From assembly GCF_030269925.1 (NCBI RefSeq), contig NC_085131.1:10215501-10279500 (forward strand): a stretch of DNA of 64,000 bases, in the 5' to 3' direction. The notes under the pieces were generated by a model that had not been told where the DNA came from, searched no databases, and saw only the letters and a program-made list of their open reading frames with translations. Shown here one piece after another: positions 11,009 to 22,869 of this stretch. The DNA comes from Bombyx mori (lineage: Eukaryota; Arthropoda; Insecta; Lepidoptera; Bombycidae). The position numbers were made by a program, and so were the translations under genes. Within the stretch, counting starts at the first letter, position 1. Every line of letters starts with the position of its first letter.

Positions 11009-11415
11009 TTAATTTCCTTTAGGCAGGGTTCCGAAGAGGCTGGCAGCGTTCCCCCTTTGAATAGCTAGACTGATTCTTTGTTCGAGGTAGCTGCCAGCTC
11101 TTCGGTCTCCTGTGATGTCGACTAACCTTTTTGCTATTTCTATTTCCTTAAAAAGTCTTATAGCGCTAGGACCCCACAGACCAAGGGTCTCGACACCAAA
11201 TGGGACATAAACATATTCGGAGCCTAGGCCCCTGTAGTTGCATTCTTTAGCTTTTTCAGCCGCTTCACAAGCTGCACCAGCTCTATTGTTGTTTCCATGT
11301 AGATGGGAATGGGCCAGGTTGCATCCCATACCGGCACCCGGACCATCTTCCATAGAATCAAACTCATAACTTCCAGTCTCTTGCCATCGTCTCTTGCATT
11401 ACCAGTCGGCTCAAG
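11009..11415 (-). pseudogene. LINE C-terminal region, frameshifted
   Basis: Read on the minus strand, one frame (about 11415 to 11300) gives the segment EPTGNARDDGKRLEVM. A second frame (11353 to 11009) gives YVYVPFGVETLGLWGPSA, then a GDRRAGSYLEQRISLAIQ block, then RGNAASLFGTLP and the stop. Both belong to one C-terminal domain seen in many animal non-LTR retrotransposon proteins (DGKR..; FVP.AVETLG.WGP; QR.S.AIQRGNAAS..GT). The two halves lie in different frames, so there is a frameshift near 11300. The upstream protein is absent. I cannot place the clade. Confidence 0.65.
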
Positions 11416-11493
11416 TAGACTTAATGCAAATATTCTGTGATATATATTTTGCCGACCTATGCCAGTAACCTTGAGTGGTCATACTAGTTTCAT

Positions 11494-11640
11494 CGTGTAG
11501 GCGAGCTCACGGGACTCAGCCTGGCGAATTGGCCAACACTAGCCCTAGCAATGGCAGGTCTTCGCTGAATCTATCAGCGGATCGGAATCGCGACACACTC
11601 AGAAGATCCCGCGGGAAACTCAGCGGGCCGTTCTGTGATA
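11494..11640 (-). mobile_element. SINE-B copy
   Basis: Minus-strand copy with GTAGGCGAGCTCACGGGACT, CACTAGCCCTAGCAATGGCA, GCGGATCGGAATCGCGAC and GGGAAACTCAGCGGGC. Its 3' poly-A end is not preserved. Confidence 0.7.
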
Positions 11641-12740
11641 GAGATCGAAAGGATGAAGCTGGATTTTCTACAGTTTTTCTGCATTTTTCAAGTTTTTGGC
11701 ATTCGACATTTGGGCCTTATGTCTCTTGTCGTATATAGAATAGTTACCCTTTAATGTTCGTGTCTTCCGGATGAAATTAGATTTAGCGTACTTCCTTAAA
11801 AACTGCGTCAGCTGCGAGGCTCATTCCATGTTAGTTTCAGTTATCACTCCTCTGTATAATAATATAATGCGTAAGTTATAACTTTGTAACGTAATTGCTT
11901 GTTCTTAGAACTGAAATTGGCTTATAATCTTATAATTCTTAAATCGTGCCCTTGCCCTTGCAAATTACATGGGAGTCTCAATAGTACATTAAGTACTCGT
12001 TAATGGTATTAAAGCATCGGTAAATTTCGGTTAGATTTTGGTCTATCTACACAACTAAGATTTGTTTTAGACCTTACAATTAGCCTTAATGGAAGACCCA
12101 AGAAGAATGTCCAACTGAACAAGCTGGGCAAGCAAAGTTGTTTAGCGGTAATAAAAGTAGTATGTTGGTATACAATTGCCCTAGAAAATCCGCCAAAAAT
12201 TGTAAAAGTTTCATTTAAAAAAACACATCTAAATCACCATTAGCTATATGTTTATTTATGAAAGACATTTCAACAGTATTCGAAGCGCGTAGGAAGTAAT
12301 AGACCAAAGAAAAAAATACAATCATTTTGTCATGTTTCTTTTACAAGGCTTCTTCTAAATAGCCACTTCGATACTAGCCACTAAATGGCCACTAGAAGCC
12401 GCAAATACCAAACATTCCCCCACAAATAGACTAGCATCTTGTACACACATTTAGCACACATACGCATCGCCGAAAGACAGTGAAAGCCATACCTTGACCT
12501 TGTATGTGGTTAAAGCCCTTGCTTATACATACATGTGGTCAAATACATAAGCCGATAGTGAGAGTGGCTATTAGAGCCGTGTTAGACACACGGGTAGGGT
12601 GGGGAATGGACTTGCGTCATGCATTTGAGCGTTATATTTGCGCGGCAAACATTTGTGTCATGAATTTGTTTTTCCTTTCGCAGGGTACTTAGTAAACACA
12701 TATAAGAATTTACAGTCCATTTTAGTCAAAAAAATAAGGA

Positions 12741-12907
12741 CTAAAATAATTACGGAGTGGTACCCACGGGATGGTTGTAGAAAAACAGGAAGACAGCCAA
12801 AACGTTGGGAAGATGAAATAAAGAGTGTAGCCGGCCCGCATTGGAGTCGAATAGCCAAAAATAGAGAATATTGGCAATCTGTAGAGGAGGCCTTTGTCGA
12901 GAGATAA
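12741..12907 (+). pseudogene. C-terminal stub of an RTE-like LINE ORF
   Basis: An open frame ends GRQPKRWEDEIKSVAGPHWS and then RIAKNREYWQSVEEAFVER before the stop at 12905-12907. This RQPKRW.D.IK.VAG..W.R.A..R..W.S.EEAFVE motif is the extreme C-terminus of RTE/BovB-like proteins in Lepidoptera. The 150 bp after the stop end in TTATT/ATT repeats (13030-13056), consistent with the element's 3' UTR and simple-repeat tail. The N-terminal part, including the reverse transcriptase, is missing, and upstream sequence in the same frame is unrelated. Confidence 0.7.
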
Positions 12908-13056
12908 GCTGTTTTGAAAACCACACCGAAAACTGAACGGAATACTTGATTATAAGTTGCATTTAAATTTAATTTATTATTAAGTAATTTATTAAGTTAG
13001 TAATTAGTAAGTAAAACAGTAATAAAGGCTTATTATTTTTATTATTATTATTAAAG
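12908..13056 (+). mobile_element. 3' UTR and ATT-repeat tail of the RTE-like LINE
   Basis: Non-coding sequence follows the stop codon of the LINE stub and ends in a (TTATT)/(ATT) run. This tail type is expected for RTE-like elements, which end in short tandem repeats rather than poly-A. Confidence 0.5.
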
Positions 13057-13163
13057 TATGTATATGGGTCTCTGGTTTCCGTAGTTCAGTTAAATTTTGT
13101 TTGGATCCATATGACAGTGCGTGATTTGTCCCCTTTCTTTTTTTAAATATTCACATACTTTTT

Positions 13164-13605
13164 GAAGTCGTCGTGATCTAAGGCCTAAAAGGATAAGACG
13201 CTCGGTGCATATCAAGCGATGCGACTGCGCTGGTGTTCGAATCCCGCAGACAGGTAACAATTTCTCTAATGAAATACGTACTTGACGAATATTCATGATT
13301 GACTTTCACGGTGAAGGATAACATCGAACCCGCAAAAATTTTAATTTGCGTAATTACTAGTGGTACAGCATCCCATGAACCCACACGGGTAGATCCCATT
13401 ACTCTGCCATTTCTGCCTTGAATCAGCTATGCATTTCGGTTTGAAGGGTAAGGCAGCCGTAATTATATTGTAAAAACGGATACCTTAGAACTATTATTTC
13501 AAGGTAGGTGGCGGTATTTACGTTGTAGATGTCTATGGGCTCCGGTAACCATTTAACACGAGGCGGATCGTGAGCTCGTCCATTTAAGTACTAGATAAAA
13601 AAAAA
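13164..13605 (+). mobile_element. SINE-A, nearly full length
   Basis: The head starts GTCGTCGTGATCTAAGGCCT (small duplication in the A box) and carries B box TGTTCGAATCCC. The central domain and body follow, and the 3' end is degraded to TTTAAGTACTAGATAAAAAA. It is more diverged than the copy at 6197-6631, so an older insertion. Confidence 0.85.
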
Positions 13606-13725
13606 ACTTAATTTTTTATCGGATGTGTGTGTTGACCGTATCTATAATATATTTTGCTACTGAAAAAAGCTTGTTTAAATTATCATACTTGATAGATAGG
13701 GATTTATTTACACTAAAATGTAAAT

Positions 13726-13826
13726 GTCACCACCCGCTTTGAGACATGAAGATGAAGCTTTAATTGTCACGTGACAGCGACTGTTCTTGAAACCGGAACC
13801 TATTGTGTTTCGCGGCAGAAATAACT
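13726..13826 (-). mobile_element. SINE-A fragment, old
   Basis: Only the body is left: CACCACCCGCTTTGAGACAT and TTTCGCGGCAGAAATAA on the plus strand, diverged. Confidence 0.5.
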
Positions 13827-14757
13827 CGAATCACATCCCTACAAATGCGGCGACACAAGCCGGCGTTAATACGATAAAGAATAACATTGCAAAAATATGT
13901 TTTAGCAAAAATCAGTACCGATTTTTTTTATACCTACATGTAAACAAGAAAACAAATATAATAGAATATTTCAAAATCTAATGAACAGTTTGTTAGGGCA
14001 TCGGAAGCGTAAAATAACCGATAGTTTACCGGTGTTTACGTTCTGTTGCGGTCAAGTGAAAGTGGTCGTTCATTTGTGACGTCACGATATCTGTGAATAG
14101 AGCATTAACCATGTAACGACGTTGTCGACTGTACGGTATGCAAAACAATTCTAAACATTCAAGGAATTTAATGGAGTGCTATACTATACTATAGTGTTTA
14201 CGTGTTCAAAGTACACATAATAGTTATCATATTTAACCAATGAAGTCGTTCTGTTGGGTTGTGGGCTTGTCGCAACGAAATTGCTATTCGATAGCAAAAT
14301 GCACAAACATGTTAAGACACACCCTTAAATCATTATATAGTCGAATAAGAGGATTATTAGTAATATATCCAGGTAAATCATGCACGCTATTTTAAGCAGA
14401 AACCAAGATATAACAATCCTAGACGCTAAGTTTTAAATTAGGTGAGCTACTGATATTGCATATGGATGTAAGAAGTAATTTTAATTTGACTTTTGGATCT
14501 CTTGAACTTCTCCGTGATATAGATTTCTAAACCACTATTGTATTTCCTACGCTTTTCTCGAGTCGTAGACATAATTAAGGACGTCGGAAATAATAAAATA
14601 ATTCTAGTTACCAGGCCATAGATTTTCAAAACAAAAAGAGTAATCAAATAACAGTAATAAACGTTACTTATCTTGAACAGCATGATCAAGATTCCTAGAA
14701 CTAGCTTTTGATCAGTTCGAAGCTCACTGCTGTAGTTAATGTTTAAACAACACAGTG

Positions 14758-15133
14758 GAAGTCTTACTGGTCTTGCGGGCTCGCACGGGTAAGCATCGCC
14801 ACCCAGACTGTTTCTGCCACAAAGCGATAATAACGCATTCCAGTTTGAAGTCTGGGCCAGCCGTTGCACTGGGTATAGACATGGAACTCATGGCTCAAGT
14901 TGGGGTTTTTATTTTATTGCCCTTGTAGGCAGACGAGCATACAGCCCACCTGATGGTAAGTGGTTACCGTCGCCCGTGGACTTTAGCAATGTCAGGAGCA
15001 GAGCCAAGCCACTGCCTACCAAACATTATTAGGTGTTGACATTTATGTTGTTGCTGTCTATGGGCTTCGGTAACTATTTAAAATCAGGTGGCCGTAGGCG
15101 TTTACCAGTTTAAGCAATAAAAAAAAAAACACC
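14758..15133 (+). mobile_element. SINE-A split by an element C insertion
   Basis: The left part (14758-14905) runs from TTACTGGTCTTGCGGGCTCG to GGCTCAAGTTGGGG. The right part (15030-15133) resumes at GGTGTTGACATTTATGTTGT and ends GTTTAAGCAATAAAAAAAA. The minus-strand element C at 14906-15020 lies between. The host copy is diverged, so it predates the guest. Confidence 0.75.
14906..15020 (-). mobile_element. Element C inside a SINE-A
   Basis: Poly-T/ATTTTATTGCCC at the left and CACTGCCTACC at the right mark the two ends of a full-length minus-strand copy. It interrupts the SINE-A at 14758-15133. Confidence 0.75.
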
Positions 15134-15948
15134 ACGTCGATTATTATTAATAATTATACTCGAAATATTTTATTATTAATATTACGAGTGAATCTGCTGT
15201 CGGTACATATTCTCTGCATTCTGACCGTGCTCGATTGACTACAGATATTATTATGTTTCCGATTATTACCGGCTATCGGCATGGCTCGATCGCTACACGC
15301 CTATGTTTATTGAAACAGTATTTAAGACGGTCATTGATGATTTTGGTTCACCTGTTGATGGATTTATGAATGAATTTGACCGGTGTTGCATATGTGTTAG
15401 AGAGTTGTTACGAAAACTAACTAGAGTTAAAGTTCTATTTGATTAGCGGTTTTTTCGGCTGCCGTGAGTCGTGGACATAATTAAGGCTAGTTTTATAGTT
15501 TATGTGGCTTTCGTGGTCACCAAAGAATACAATTCTGGTTATATCGGACGAGCAAGGCGTTAGTGGTCAACATTAGAGTATTGTGCTGACTACCGTCTAA
15601 ATTTTTACATTATAACAGAGAAAAAACATTAACCTTTCTCTACACATAGAAAGAACCGACTGTATTTATTATTATTTATTACAGGATTTATTATAAGTTT
15701 AGTAAATTTCAACAGCACTCTCTAAACCATCCATTATTGATTCTTTGATTGATTGATTTAATAATTTCAAAGCAATATATGTGCAAAATATGTGCAAAGT
15801 TAAATATATAATTGAAATAAATGAATTGTGTACGACAAAGTTGAGAATACTTTAAGTAAATTTTATTTTTATTATCACCAAAAAAATTTGGCATTTGAGA
15901 AACACCCTTGAAAACTACGATCGCTATTAGTGTTACCGTTGTACCGAG
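15134..15948. other. AT-rich stretch, nothing recognised
   Basis: No coding sequence or clear repeat is seen. AT-rich short repeats near 15140-15190 only. Confidence 0.5.
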
Positions 15949-15949
15949 T

Positions 15950-16003
15950 AATTGAAATAGCCCCTTAAGCTACCAATGATTAGGTGTGAAAAAAAAGCTG
16001 TTA
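15950..16003 (+). mobile_element. SINE-B-type 3' tail fragment
   Basis: GAAATAGCCCCTTAAGCTAC followed by AATGATTAGGTGTGAAAAAAA matches the tail of the copies at 2636-2856 and 30264-30436. Confidence 0.5.
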
Positions 16004-17620
16004 GTGCCTTGTGATTTTAGTAAAAAACGCACGCGCTATCCACTACTTTGTGTGATACAAGCAATGGAATGCAAATCGAAAACCGTGGTTAGCTATCAAA
16101 TATCTTTGCTATACATCGCGGGCTCAATATGCTGACATGAATTTTCTAAAACAATAGCATATGCATATGCAAAGGAACATTTTCGTTTTTAGGCTTAAGT
16201 TAAGGTTTCTCTTTTTCGGTATTATAAGTTTTAAATTTTATATTTAATTTGAATAACAGAACACAGACTCACGCTTCTAAGCATAAAGGAAAGATTAATT
16301 TTACACGCCCGCTAATATAATATGATAGGCCGATGTCATCAATCACGATGAAGGTAGAGTTAAGTCGACACATGTAAATTTAGCGCACAAATTTCACGGA
16401 AGGCGAGCGTAATGTGATGTCGGAGGGTGGAGCCCTTCCCTGAACAAATTTGTTTTTAAATCGTTTGAAATTCGAACGAAAACTCGGAACCTCTTTTCTC
16501 TTGTATATCGATATATGACATAACCGGTTAGTTACAGTATGTTCTTGTTTGCCTCAAAATATTTTTTATTTTGTAGTACTGAATTTAAAAAAATACGTTC
16601 TCGTATACGGTTCTTCACTGTTATTGAAAACAATGTTGAAATTGTATAGTGACACAATACATTCTTTATTTCAATTCACTTCAAAATTAATACACTAATT
16701 AAATAGTACCTTACATTTTTCATTCTTTAAAGAATATATTTAAATCAATACATCTAAACTCGGTTCATTGTTTATTCAAAACGGCCAAATTTCAAATATG
16801 TCCGTAACGATACAAACGTAGCAATATTGCGTATAAAATTTGATGATAGCACGTAACATTATCGCGCTGCCACTGTAACAACGCCGTACCGAAAAAAAAA
16901 AAAACGGTCAGAGCGAAACCGAAAAAGATATTTCACTCGGAAAGAGCCCATTACGCTGGTCTTCGGCAAAAAAGGGCCTAAAACCATCAATTAGTGTAGG
17001 AAGGTTTGTGTAAACAGACTTTAGGCCCGAATAATCGGCGGCTCATTTACTCGTTCGTTCCAAATAGCGATGCGATGTTTACTAGTCATTAGCCATGAAG
17101 ACCGCCCGTCGAATTATTAGACTTTCGGGAGTACAGCTGACGTTTAACTAAATAAATTGGAAACAAAACGTGGGCTCAAAGGCTTCATAGACAGATAATC
17201 TATATTAATATATTAATACGTGAAGCAAAAAGTTTATATCCCTTTTTACGAAAATTGCGCGGATGGAGAAGTATGAAATTTTCCACACTTATAGAGAATA
17301 TAGAGAAGAAGTGCACAATGCTAATATTCTTTTTAAATAATGCATAAAAGATACATTAAATTAATAAAGAAAACATTACACACACTACATACCATGTTTT
17401 TGACGCACACACGCATGCATACTATTTATTGTCAAACTTTTGTTCTTGACGTCTGTGGTCAAATTGAGAATAGATTAAATATTGTTTGTCTTTGTTAATA
17501 TTTTTTATAGCGTAGTCTTGGCGAAATTTGTGATTATAGAAGTATAAAGTACAATCATAATAGTGTACAAACTTACAATTCCAATTAATTATAGTCGAAT
17601 ATCGACTACTGCGGGACCTC
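16004..17620. other. AT-rich stretch, nothing recognised
   Basis: No open frame, repeat or element end is recognisable. A poly-A run lies near 16892. Confidence 0.5.
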
Positions 17621-17623
17621 TAG

Positions 17624-17850
17624 TCTATATCACTACATAGTATAAAACAAAGTCGCTTTCTCTGTCCCTATATCTGTCTGTCCCTATGTATGCTTAAATC
17701 TTTAAAATTACGCAACAGATTTTTTATGAGTTTTTTTTTAATAGATAGAGTGATTGAAGAGGAAGGTTTATATGTATAATAAGATCCAATAAATAGTGGA
17801 GAAATCAATAATAAATTAGTTTCCGAAGCGAAGCGAGGGCGGGTCGCTAG
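17624..17850 (+). mobile_element. Helitron-like element with H2-type 3' end
   Basis: It starts TCTATATCACTACATAG and ends GGGCGGGTCGCTAG followed by T(17851). The last roughly 35 bp (CCGAAGCGAAGCGAGGGCGG) are the same as in the H2 element at 54276-54636, while the head differs. The base before TC is G, so the 5' edge is less certain. Confidence 0.55.
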
Positions 17851-18062
17851 TTAATATATAAATCTACAGTGGTTTTTACGGATGTTCCGTTATAACTACT
17901 GAACCATGCATCCGATTGACTTGAAACTTGGTATCCATGTAGAAAATACATGTACTTAATGGATAGGCTAATATTTATATGAGTTTTGGACTCCCTAATA
18001 ATAATGACAATAAATAATAATGTTAATTTTAAATGCCCAGCGAAGCGGGCGAGTACGGTTAG
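17851..18062 (+). mobile_element. Helitron-like element H3
   Basis: It begins TTAATATATAAATCTACAGT, carries CATCCGATTGACTTGAAACT, and ends AGCGAAGCGGGCGAGTACGG with TTAG in place of CTAG. It abuts the preceding element directly and has lost the first bases of the H3 head seen in the copies at 35204-35727 and 63124-63380. Confidence 0.6.
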
Positions 18063-18511
18063 TTATAGATAATACTGTAGCGTGTATAACTTCTTTGTTC
18101 TAGTATTTTCTTGGGTTTTCGCGAACCATAGATATAATTCAACCTACGGTAGGTAACTGCCAAATCTCACGATACTATTAATTTGTTCTCTGCAAAATAA
18201 TAAAAATTATGAAATATTTTCATTGACGAATAGATGGTAATTGACAATATTCAAATATCGGCGTATAACAACATCCCAGTGGTCGTGACCACGAAAATAA
18301 AGTCTGTAAAGTCTTCGAAACTTTGGAAATAATAAACAAGACGAACTTAAGCTGTAAAAGTAGTTTTAATTATGTTCTTTGGTTTAGCTGTCTATGTGTT
18401 TGATTCCAGATCGAAGTTTATTGATTTATTTAGAACATTAACTTTTAGGGTCCGGTGTATTTGTAAAGAAACGCATATATATAATGAGAATTTCTTATTA
18501 TTTCATATGAT

Positions 18512-18543
18512 ATTCTTATACATAACAATTCTTATACATAACA
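18512..18543. repeat. Perfect 16 bp tandem duplication
   Basis: ATTCTTATACATAACA occurs twice head to tail at 18512-18527 and 18528-18543. Confidence 0.9.
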
Positions 18544-18867
18544 AATGTGTTACCGAGAACCCTGCCATATGTGGAAATTAATAGGATGGTACATGTGAGT
18601 GTATTTTAGTGAAATTACACACATTGAAATTCTTTTCATAAAGGTAGGTAAGGGGTTTTTTTTAAAGTCGAATCACATATATAGTGAAATGTCTTGATTC
18701 GTGTGATTTATATATATTTTTTAAATATTATTGTACACAGGCATCGATCTGATCCTTGAACGTGAAATCAGTTGCCACGGCCTAAAATAATACCAATTGC
18801 AACGTTCAATTGAATTAAAAACTCGGAAAGTATTACTAGATATTAGAATTTTTGAATTCTAAAACTA

Positions 18868-19045
18868 TTTTTTTATTTATTGCTTAGATGGCTGGACGAC
18901 CCCACAGCGCACCTGGTGTTAAATGGTTACTGGAGCCCATAGACACCCATAACCTAAATGCGCCACCCACCTTGAGATATAAGTTCTAAGGTCTCAAGCC
19001 ACAACGGCTGCCCCACCCTTCAAGCCGAAACGCATTACTGCATTT
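18868..19045 (-). mobile_element. SINE-A 3' half
   Basis: TTTATTGCTTAGATGGCTGG starts the minus-strand copy. It runs to CAAGCCGAAACGCATTACTG and stops there, truncated 5'. Confidence 0.8.
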
Positions 19046-19473
19046 GTAATTATGTATAATTTTTAGCACATCAAAATTACAACCGCGCCCGAGTATTTTG
19101 CATAGCGCTCTTGGTTCCGGCGTGTAGCCGACAAGCGTAATTTTTCTCGGGCCATTTACTTGGGTGTCCATCATTTCTGAGTTTTCCGCTCGAGACTGTG
19201 CACAGGGGGGAGTCAAGTACTAAAATGCAAATCACGTAGCGCCGTATTAATATTAATATCGTACTATGGAGTTGAATAAGCCGAGCCGAAATTCACGCAT
19301 GGCTTTTTCGTGATGTTTAACTTATACATACATACACTCTTCGTGACGTATTTGCGTATTTTAAAACAACTTAGCGCGTATTAAATTTTAAAAAAAGCTC
19401 GTGATACAATTTTTCGATATAGTCTACGTATTGTTTTGACGTGGTCTAAATGATAACACGTTATTTGTACTTA

Positions 19474-19595
19474 GTAGGCAGCGGCTTGGCTCTACGCTTG
19501 GCATTGCTGAAGTCCATGGGCGACGGTAACCACTCACCATCAGGTGGGCCGTATGCTCGTCTGCCTACAAAGGCAATAAAAAAAATAAAAAAAAA
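19474..19595 (+). mobile_element. Element C, full length
   Basis: It starts GTAGGCAGCGGCTTGGCTCT and ends CTGCCTACAAAGGCAATAAA plus A-rich tail. This gives both standard boundaries of the family on the plus strand. Confidence 0.75.
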
Positions 19596-20042
19596 CTTGT
19601 ATTGCATGCGATTCAACGATACCGGTTTTCAAATTAAGTAATCTGGGACATATTTATCTAATGTAATACCTGCTTAGCACGTAATGAAGGAAGGTGTAAC
19701 TGATTTTAATTGTAATAACCAATATTATAAATGCATGTGTGAATTTGTGAAGTTTGTCACGTTTTCACGTCTTAACTACTCAGCTGATCATCATGAAGTT
19801 ATATACAGCATACCCATTACTGAGGATACAGAAAAGTATATAGGGTATCTCTCAGCCAGGAAATACTTTTCGGGAGGGGTTTATTTTTGCTACGAAAACG
19901 TCAGCGAAATCACTTGGAAAGGCTAGTATAATTTAAGCCTGCCGAATCACTAAATTTCCGTAACTAGGATGGTATTTATTGCACGGTTAGGTACATACAT
20001 CCGTTTTAGCTTTTTCTGTGGTGAACCAGTTATTTGTTCCAG

Positions 20043-20165
20043 TTTAAGCGGTGGGGCAGCCGTTAGAAGATCATGTTTTAAAGTCGGTGGTGGGATTCAT
20101 ATTGTGAAGAGCACTGGAAATTAATCACCACCACTTGAGCTAGCTCAACATTCAGAGCATTAAAA
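20043..20165 (+). mobile_element. Old SINE-A fragment
   Basis: TTTAAGCGGTGGGGCAGCCG followed by a degraded GTCGGTGGTGGGATTCAT and CACTGGAAATTAATCACC align with the SINE-A body. It is very diverged. Confidence 0.45.
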
Positions 20166-20169
20166 AATC

Positions 20170-20925
20170 ACTTTGGATGAACGAAAGTGGTTATTTCTAC
20201 AGAATGAACCATGTGCCATAGGATTAATTAAAACAAAAAGTTATTATAAAGTTTAATAATAAACGAATATCACATATAAAATCCGTCTCAAAAATTGCTT
20301 AAGCAAATAGTTGGGTTCGTCACGCCCGCCGCGTGACTCTTCATATCCTTGTTTTTTCAGAGCGTTTCCCTTCCATTCAGCGAAGATGCACGCACGAGAT
20401 AGTGACAGCGTAATGGTCCGACGTCAAATGCCTTCAATGGCGTCGTTAGGGTTAAAATTAAAAACGGTACCGTGATGTGGCGTTTTCTTTTTTGTTCCGT
20501 AGGGACGGTGTCGAATTTCGTTGAAAGAATATTTCGAAGGGACGCCCTTTATGACCCGGGGTAGGAGTGGGAGGGTTATTATGTTAGAGGGTGGCTCGAA
20601 GGGAAAGGTAGCTGACGCTGCTGAAGTATAATGAGTTCCTTTTTGCTTTTTTAATTATATGGGCATCCGCAGTGCGTTGATAAGCACAACTCAAGCACCT
20701 AACATTGAATGAATCCAAATTAACATTATTTTATATAGCATCTTACACTATGTTCTAATTAAATATAATAATTGAAACTCCATTTTGAGGTATAATCTCG
20801 CGTTAATTATTGTCATTTTATTATATTCAACTTGTCGAATTTAAGAGCGCTGAAACTGTAAAGTATTTTATAAGTAAAAAGTAGATTTAACCATGTCTCG
20901 CGATAACCGAAGAAAATAGATACCT
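20170..20925. other. Single-copy-looking DNA, nothing recognised
   Basis: Mixed base composition with some CpG-rich patches (20300-20600). No exon or element is recognised. Confidence 0.4.
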
Positions 20926-20930
20926 ACATA

Positions 20931-22176
20931 ATAGGTTGAGGAAAAAATCTTTGCCCATTATAGTATGCATGCACTTGTAATAAAATCTCTTTGGCTATAC
21001 TGTTTATATCTGGCTGGTTCTGTTATCATTAAAAGTTTTTAATTTTAAAGAAGATAATTCCAAATTCAAATTAGGAGAATGTGTGATTTTTCGATAATTC
21101 GATACATTTTAAAATTTTACTACAAAAACGGGAAAAATGCCAGGCAAGCCGCGAAAAAAAATTGCAATGTTTATGGACCTAGTGCAGTGTCCGTGAGAGT
21201 AGCACAAATTTGGTTTAAGCGTTTTCAATCTGGAAATTTTGATGTCAAAGATGCACGTCGCTCTGGTCGCCCTATTACGGATAAAATGGATGCCATTTTT
21301 GAAAGAGTGGAGCAAGATCGGCATATCAGTAGTTACGACGTAACTGAAGTACTGGGAATTGACCACAAAACAGTTTTGCCGCATTTGAAAAAAACTGGGT
21401 ACACAAAAAAGCTCGATATTTGGGTACCTCACGAGCTCACTGAAAGAAACCTAATGAACCGTGTACTCATTTGTGATTCTTTATTACGACAAAATGAAAC
21501 TGAACCATTTTTTGAAGAAGCTGATAACCGGTGGTGAAATTGGATCACGTACGACAAGAATGTGCGAAAAAAGTCGTGGTCAAAGGCCGGTCAGGCTTCA
21601 TAGACTCTGGCGAAACCCGGGTTAACTTGCAACAAGGTGATGCTGTGTGTGTGTGGTGGGATTGGAAGGGCATTATTCATCATGAGCTGTTACCACCAGG
21701 CAGGACCGTCGATTCTGAAATCTACTGTGAACAATTGATGAGATTAAAGCAAGAAGTTGAGAGAAAGCGGCCGGAATTATTCAACAGAAGAGGGTGGTTT
21801 TTCATCATGATAACGCTAGGACTCCACACAATTTAGCCACTCAGCTAAAATTAAGAGAGCTTGGCTGGGAGGTGTTAATGCATCCGCCGTATAGTCCTGA
21901 CCTTGCACCTTCAGATTTCCACCTGTTTCGGTCTCTTCAGAATTCTTTAGGCAGTGTCAGGTTAACATCACGAGAGGACTGCCAAAACCAATTGTCGCGG
22001 TATTTTGATCAGAAGCCCCAAAATTTCTATAGCAATGGGATCATGTCACTACCTACAAGATGGCAAAAAGTTATCGAACAAACTGTTACCTACATACTTT
22101 AGTTAAATGTGAATAAATCATATTAAAAAATGTGAATTTTCTTAAAAAATGCGAAGGAACTTTTTTCCCAACCTAT
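20931..22176 (+). mobile_element. mariner element, full length, inactive
   Basis: The terminal repeats start ATAGGTTG at 20931-20938 and end CAACCTAT at 22169-22176. The similarity extends imperfectly to about 15 bp (GGAAAAAA). TA lies on both sides (20929-20930 and 22177-22178), the mariner target duplication. At 1246 bp the length is normal for the family. It encloses one transposase gene broken by frameshifts. Resemblance to cecropia-subfamily mariners is from memory. Confidence 0.9.
21079..22102 (+). pseudogene. mariner transposase (D,D34D), frameshifted
   Basis: The product would bind the terminal repeats and cut and paste the element. The first segment (21079-21537) holds the N-terminal helix-turn-helix region, with RFQSGNFDVKDARRSGRP as linker. 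The frame then breaks around 21525-21560, where the catalytic WITYD motif lies in another frame. A third frame carries VWWDWKGIIHHELL, and from 21794 a fourth segment has HHDNARTPHN and PYSPDLAPSDFHLF up to the stop. The second and third catalytic Asp residues are separated by exactly 34 residues, as in D,D34D mariners. At least three frame changes and internal stops mean it cannot make an active enzyme. The start at 21079 is the ATG after AGGAGA. Confidence 0.9.
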
Positions 22177-22858
22177 TACAATAAGTTATAAACGCTTTAG
22201 TTTAAGTTAGCTAGACGTAAAAATATTTTATATGAGTATGGTGTTAATCTAGATTTGGTTAATTCTATAATTCACGGCCCTGCGTACCTACTCTTTTTAA
22301 GGATTACTGAGTAACGTCAAATGAGTTTTTTCGTTTCGAAAAAAAAAAGTTAAGCTTTAAGAATTGTCGGGAAAATTATTATTAATGGAGCGTGCAAGAA
22401 TGTTTTTTTGTACGCGCCGGCCTAAGCTTCTGGTCAAAAACGCCGAGCAATTCGGCCGTCCGCACCCGAGCTGTTAATTAGTGCTTTAATTAAAATAAAT
22501 AGGCCATTATTCGGATAATTTTAGCGTAAAGTTTCTAAAATTGAGCCGTTTTGTTTTGCTGAGCTGTTTTTGATTTTTGTAAAACGTTATAAGTCCATTC
22601 ATTCTGTTTTCTATTTATTATTTGTTTAGCCGTTTTCTTTGGCGCATGTGAGTTTAGATATTTAGAAATTTGATTTATTGGGGCAGCAAAACTTAATTTT
22701 TTTGGTTTTGATTTTTCACAAGATTTTTTGATAAGCTTTAAGTTACATTTCTTTATACGAAAGGTTTCTATTTTGTGATTTTTCATCGCAATTTTAATAC
22801 TCGTAGCTTAGGTGGGTACATGTACTTCAATTTTATGTATGAAGCCGTCTAAAGACAC

Positions 22859-22869
22859 CACTATTTGCC
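22859..22869 (+). repeat. Left target-site duplication of LINE insertion
   Basis: CACTATTTGCC here is repeated exactly at 23537-23547 after the poly-A, marking the ends of the LINE insertion. Confidence 0.9.

Noticed and set aside
19684..19926. 80-codon plus-strand frame as a gene
   Set aside because: No family resemblance seen; could be chance, and evidence is too thin to list it.
21109..21432. Minus-strand 107-codon frame
   Set aside because: It is antisense to the mariner transposase.
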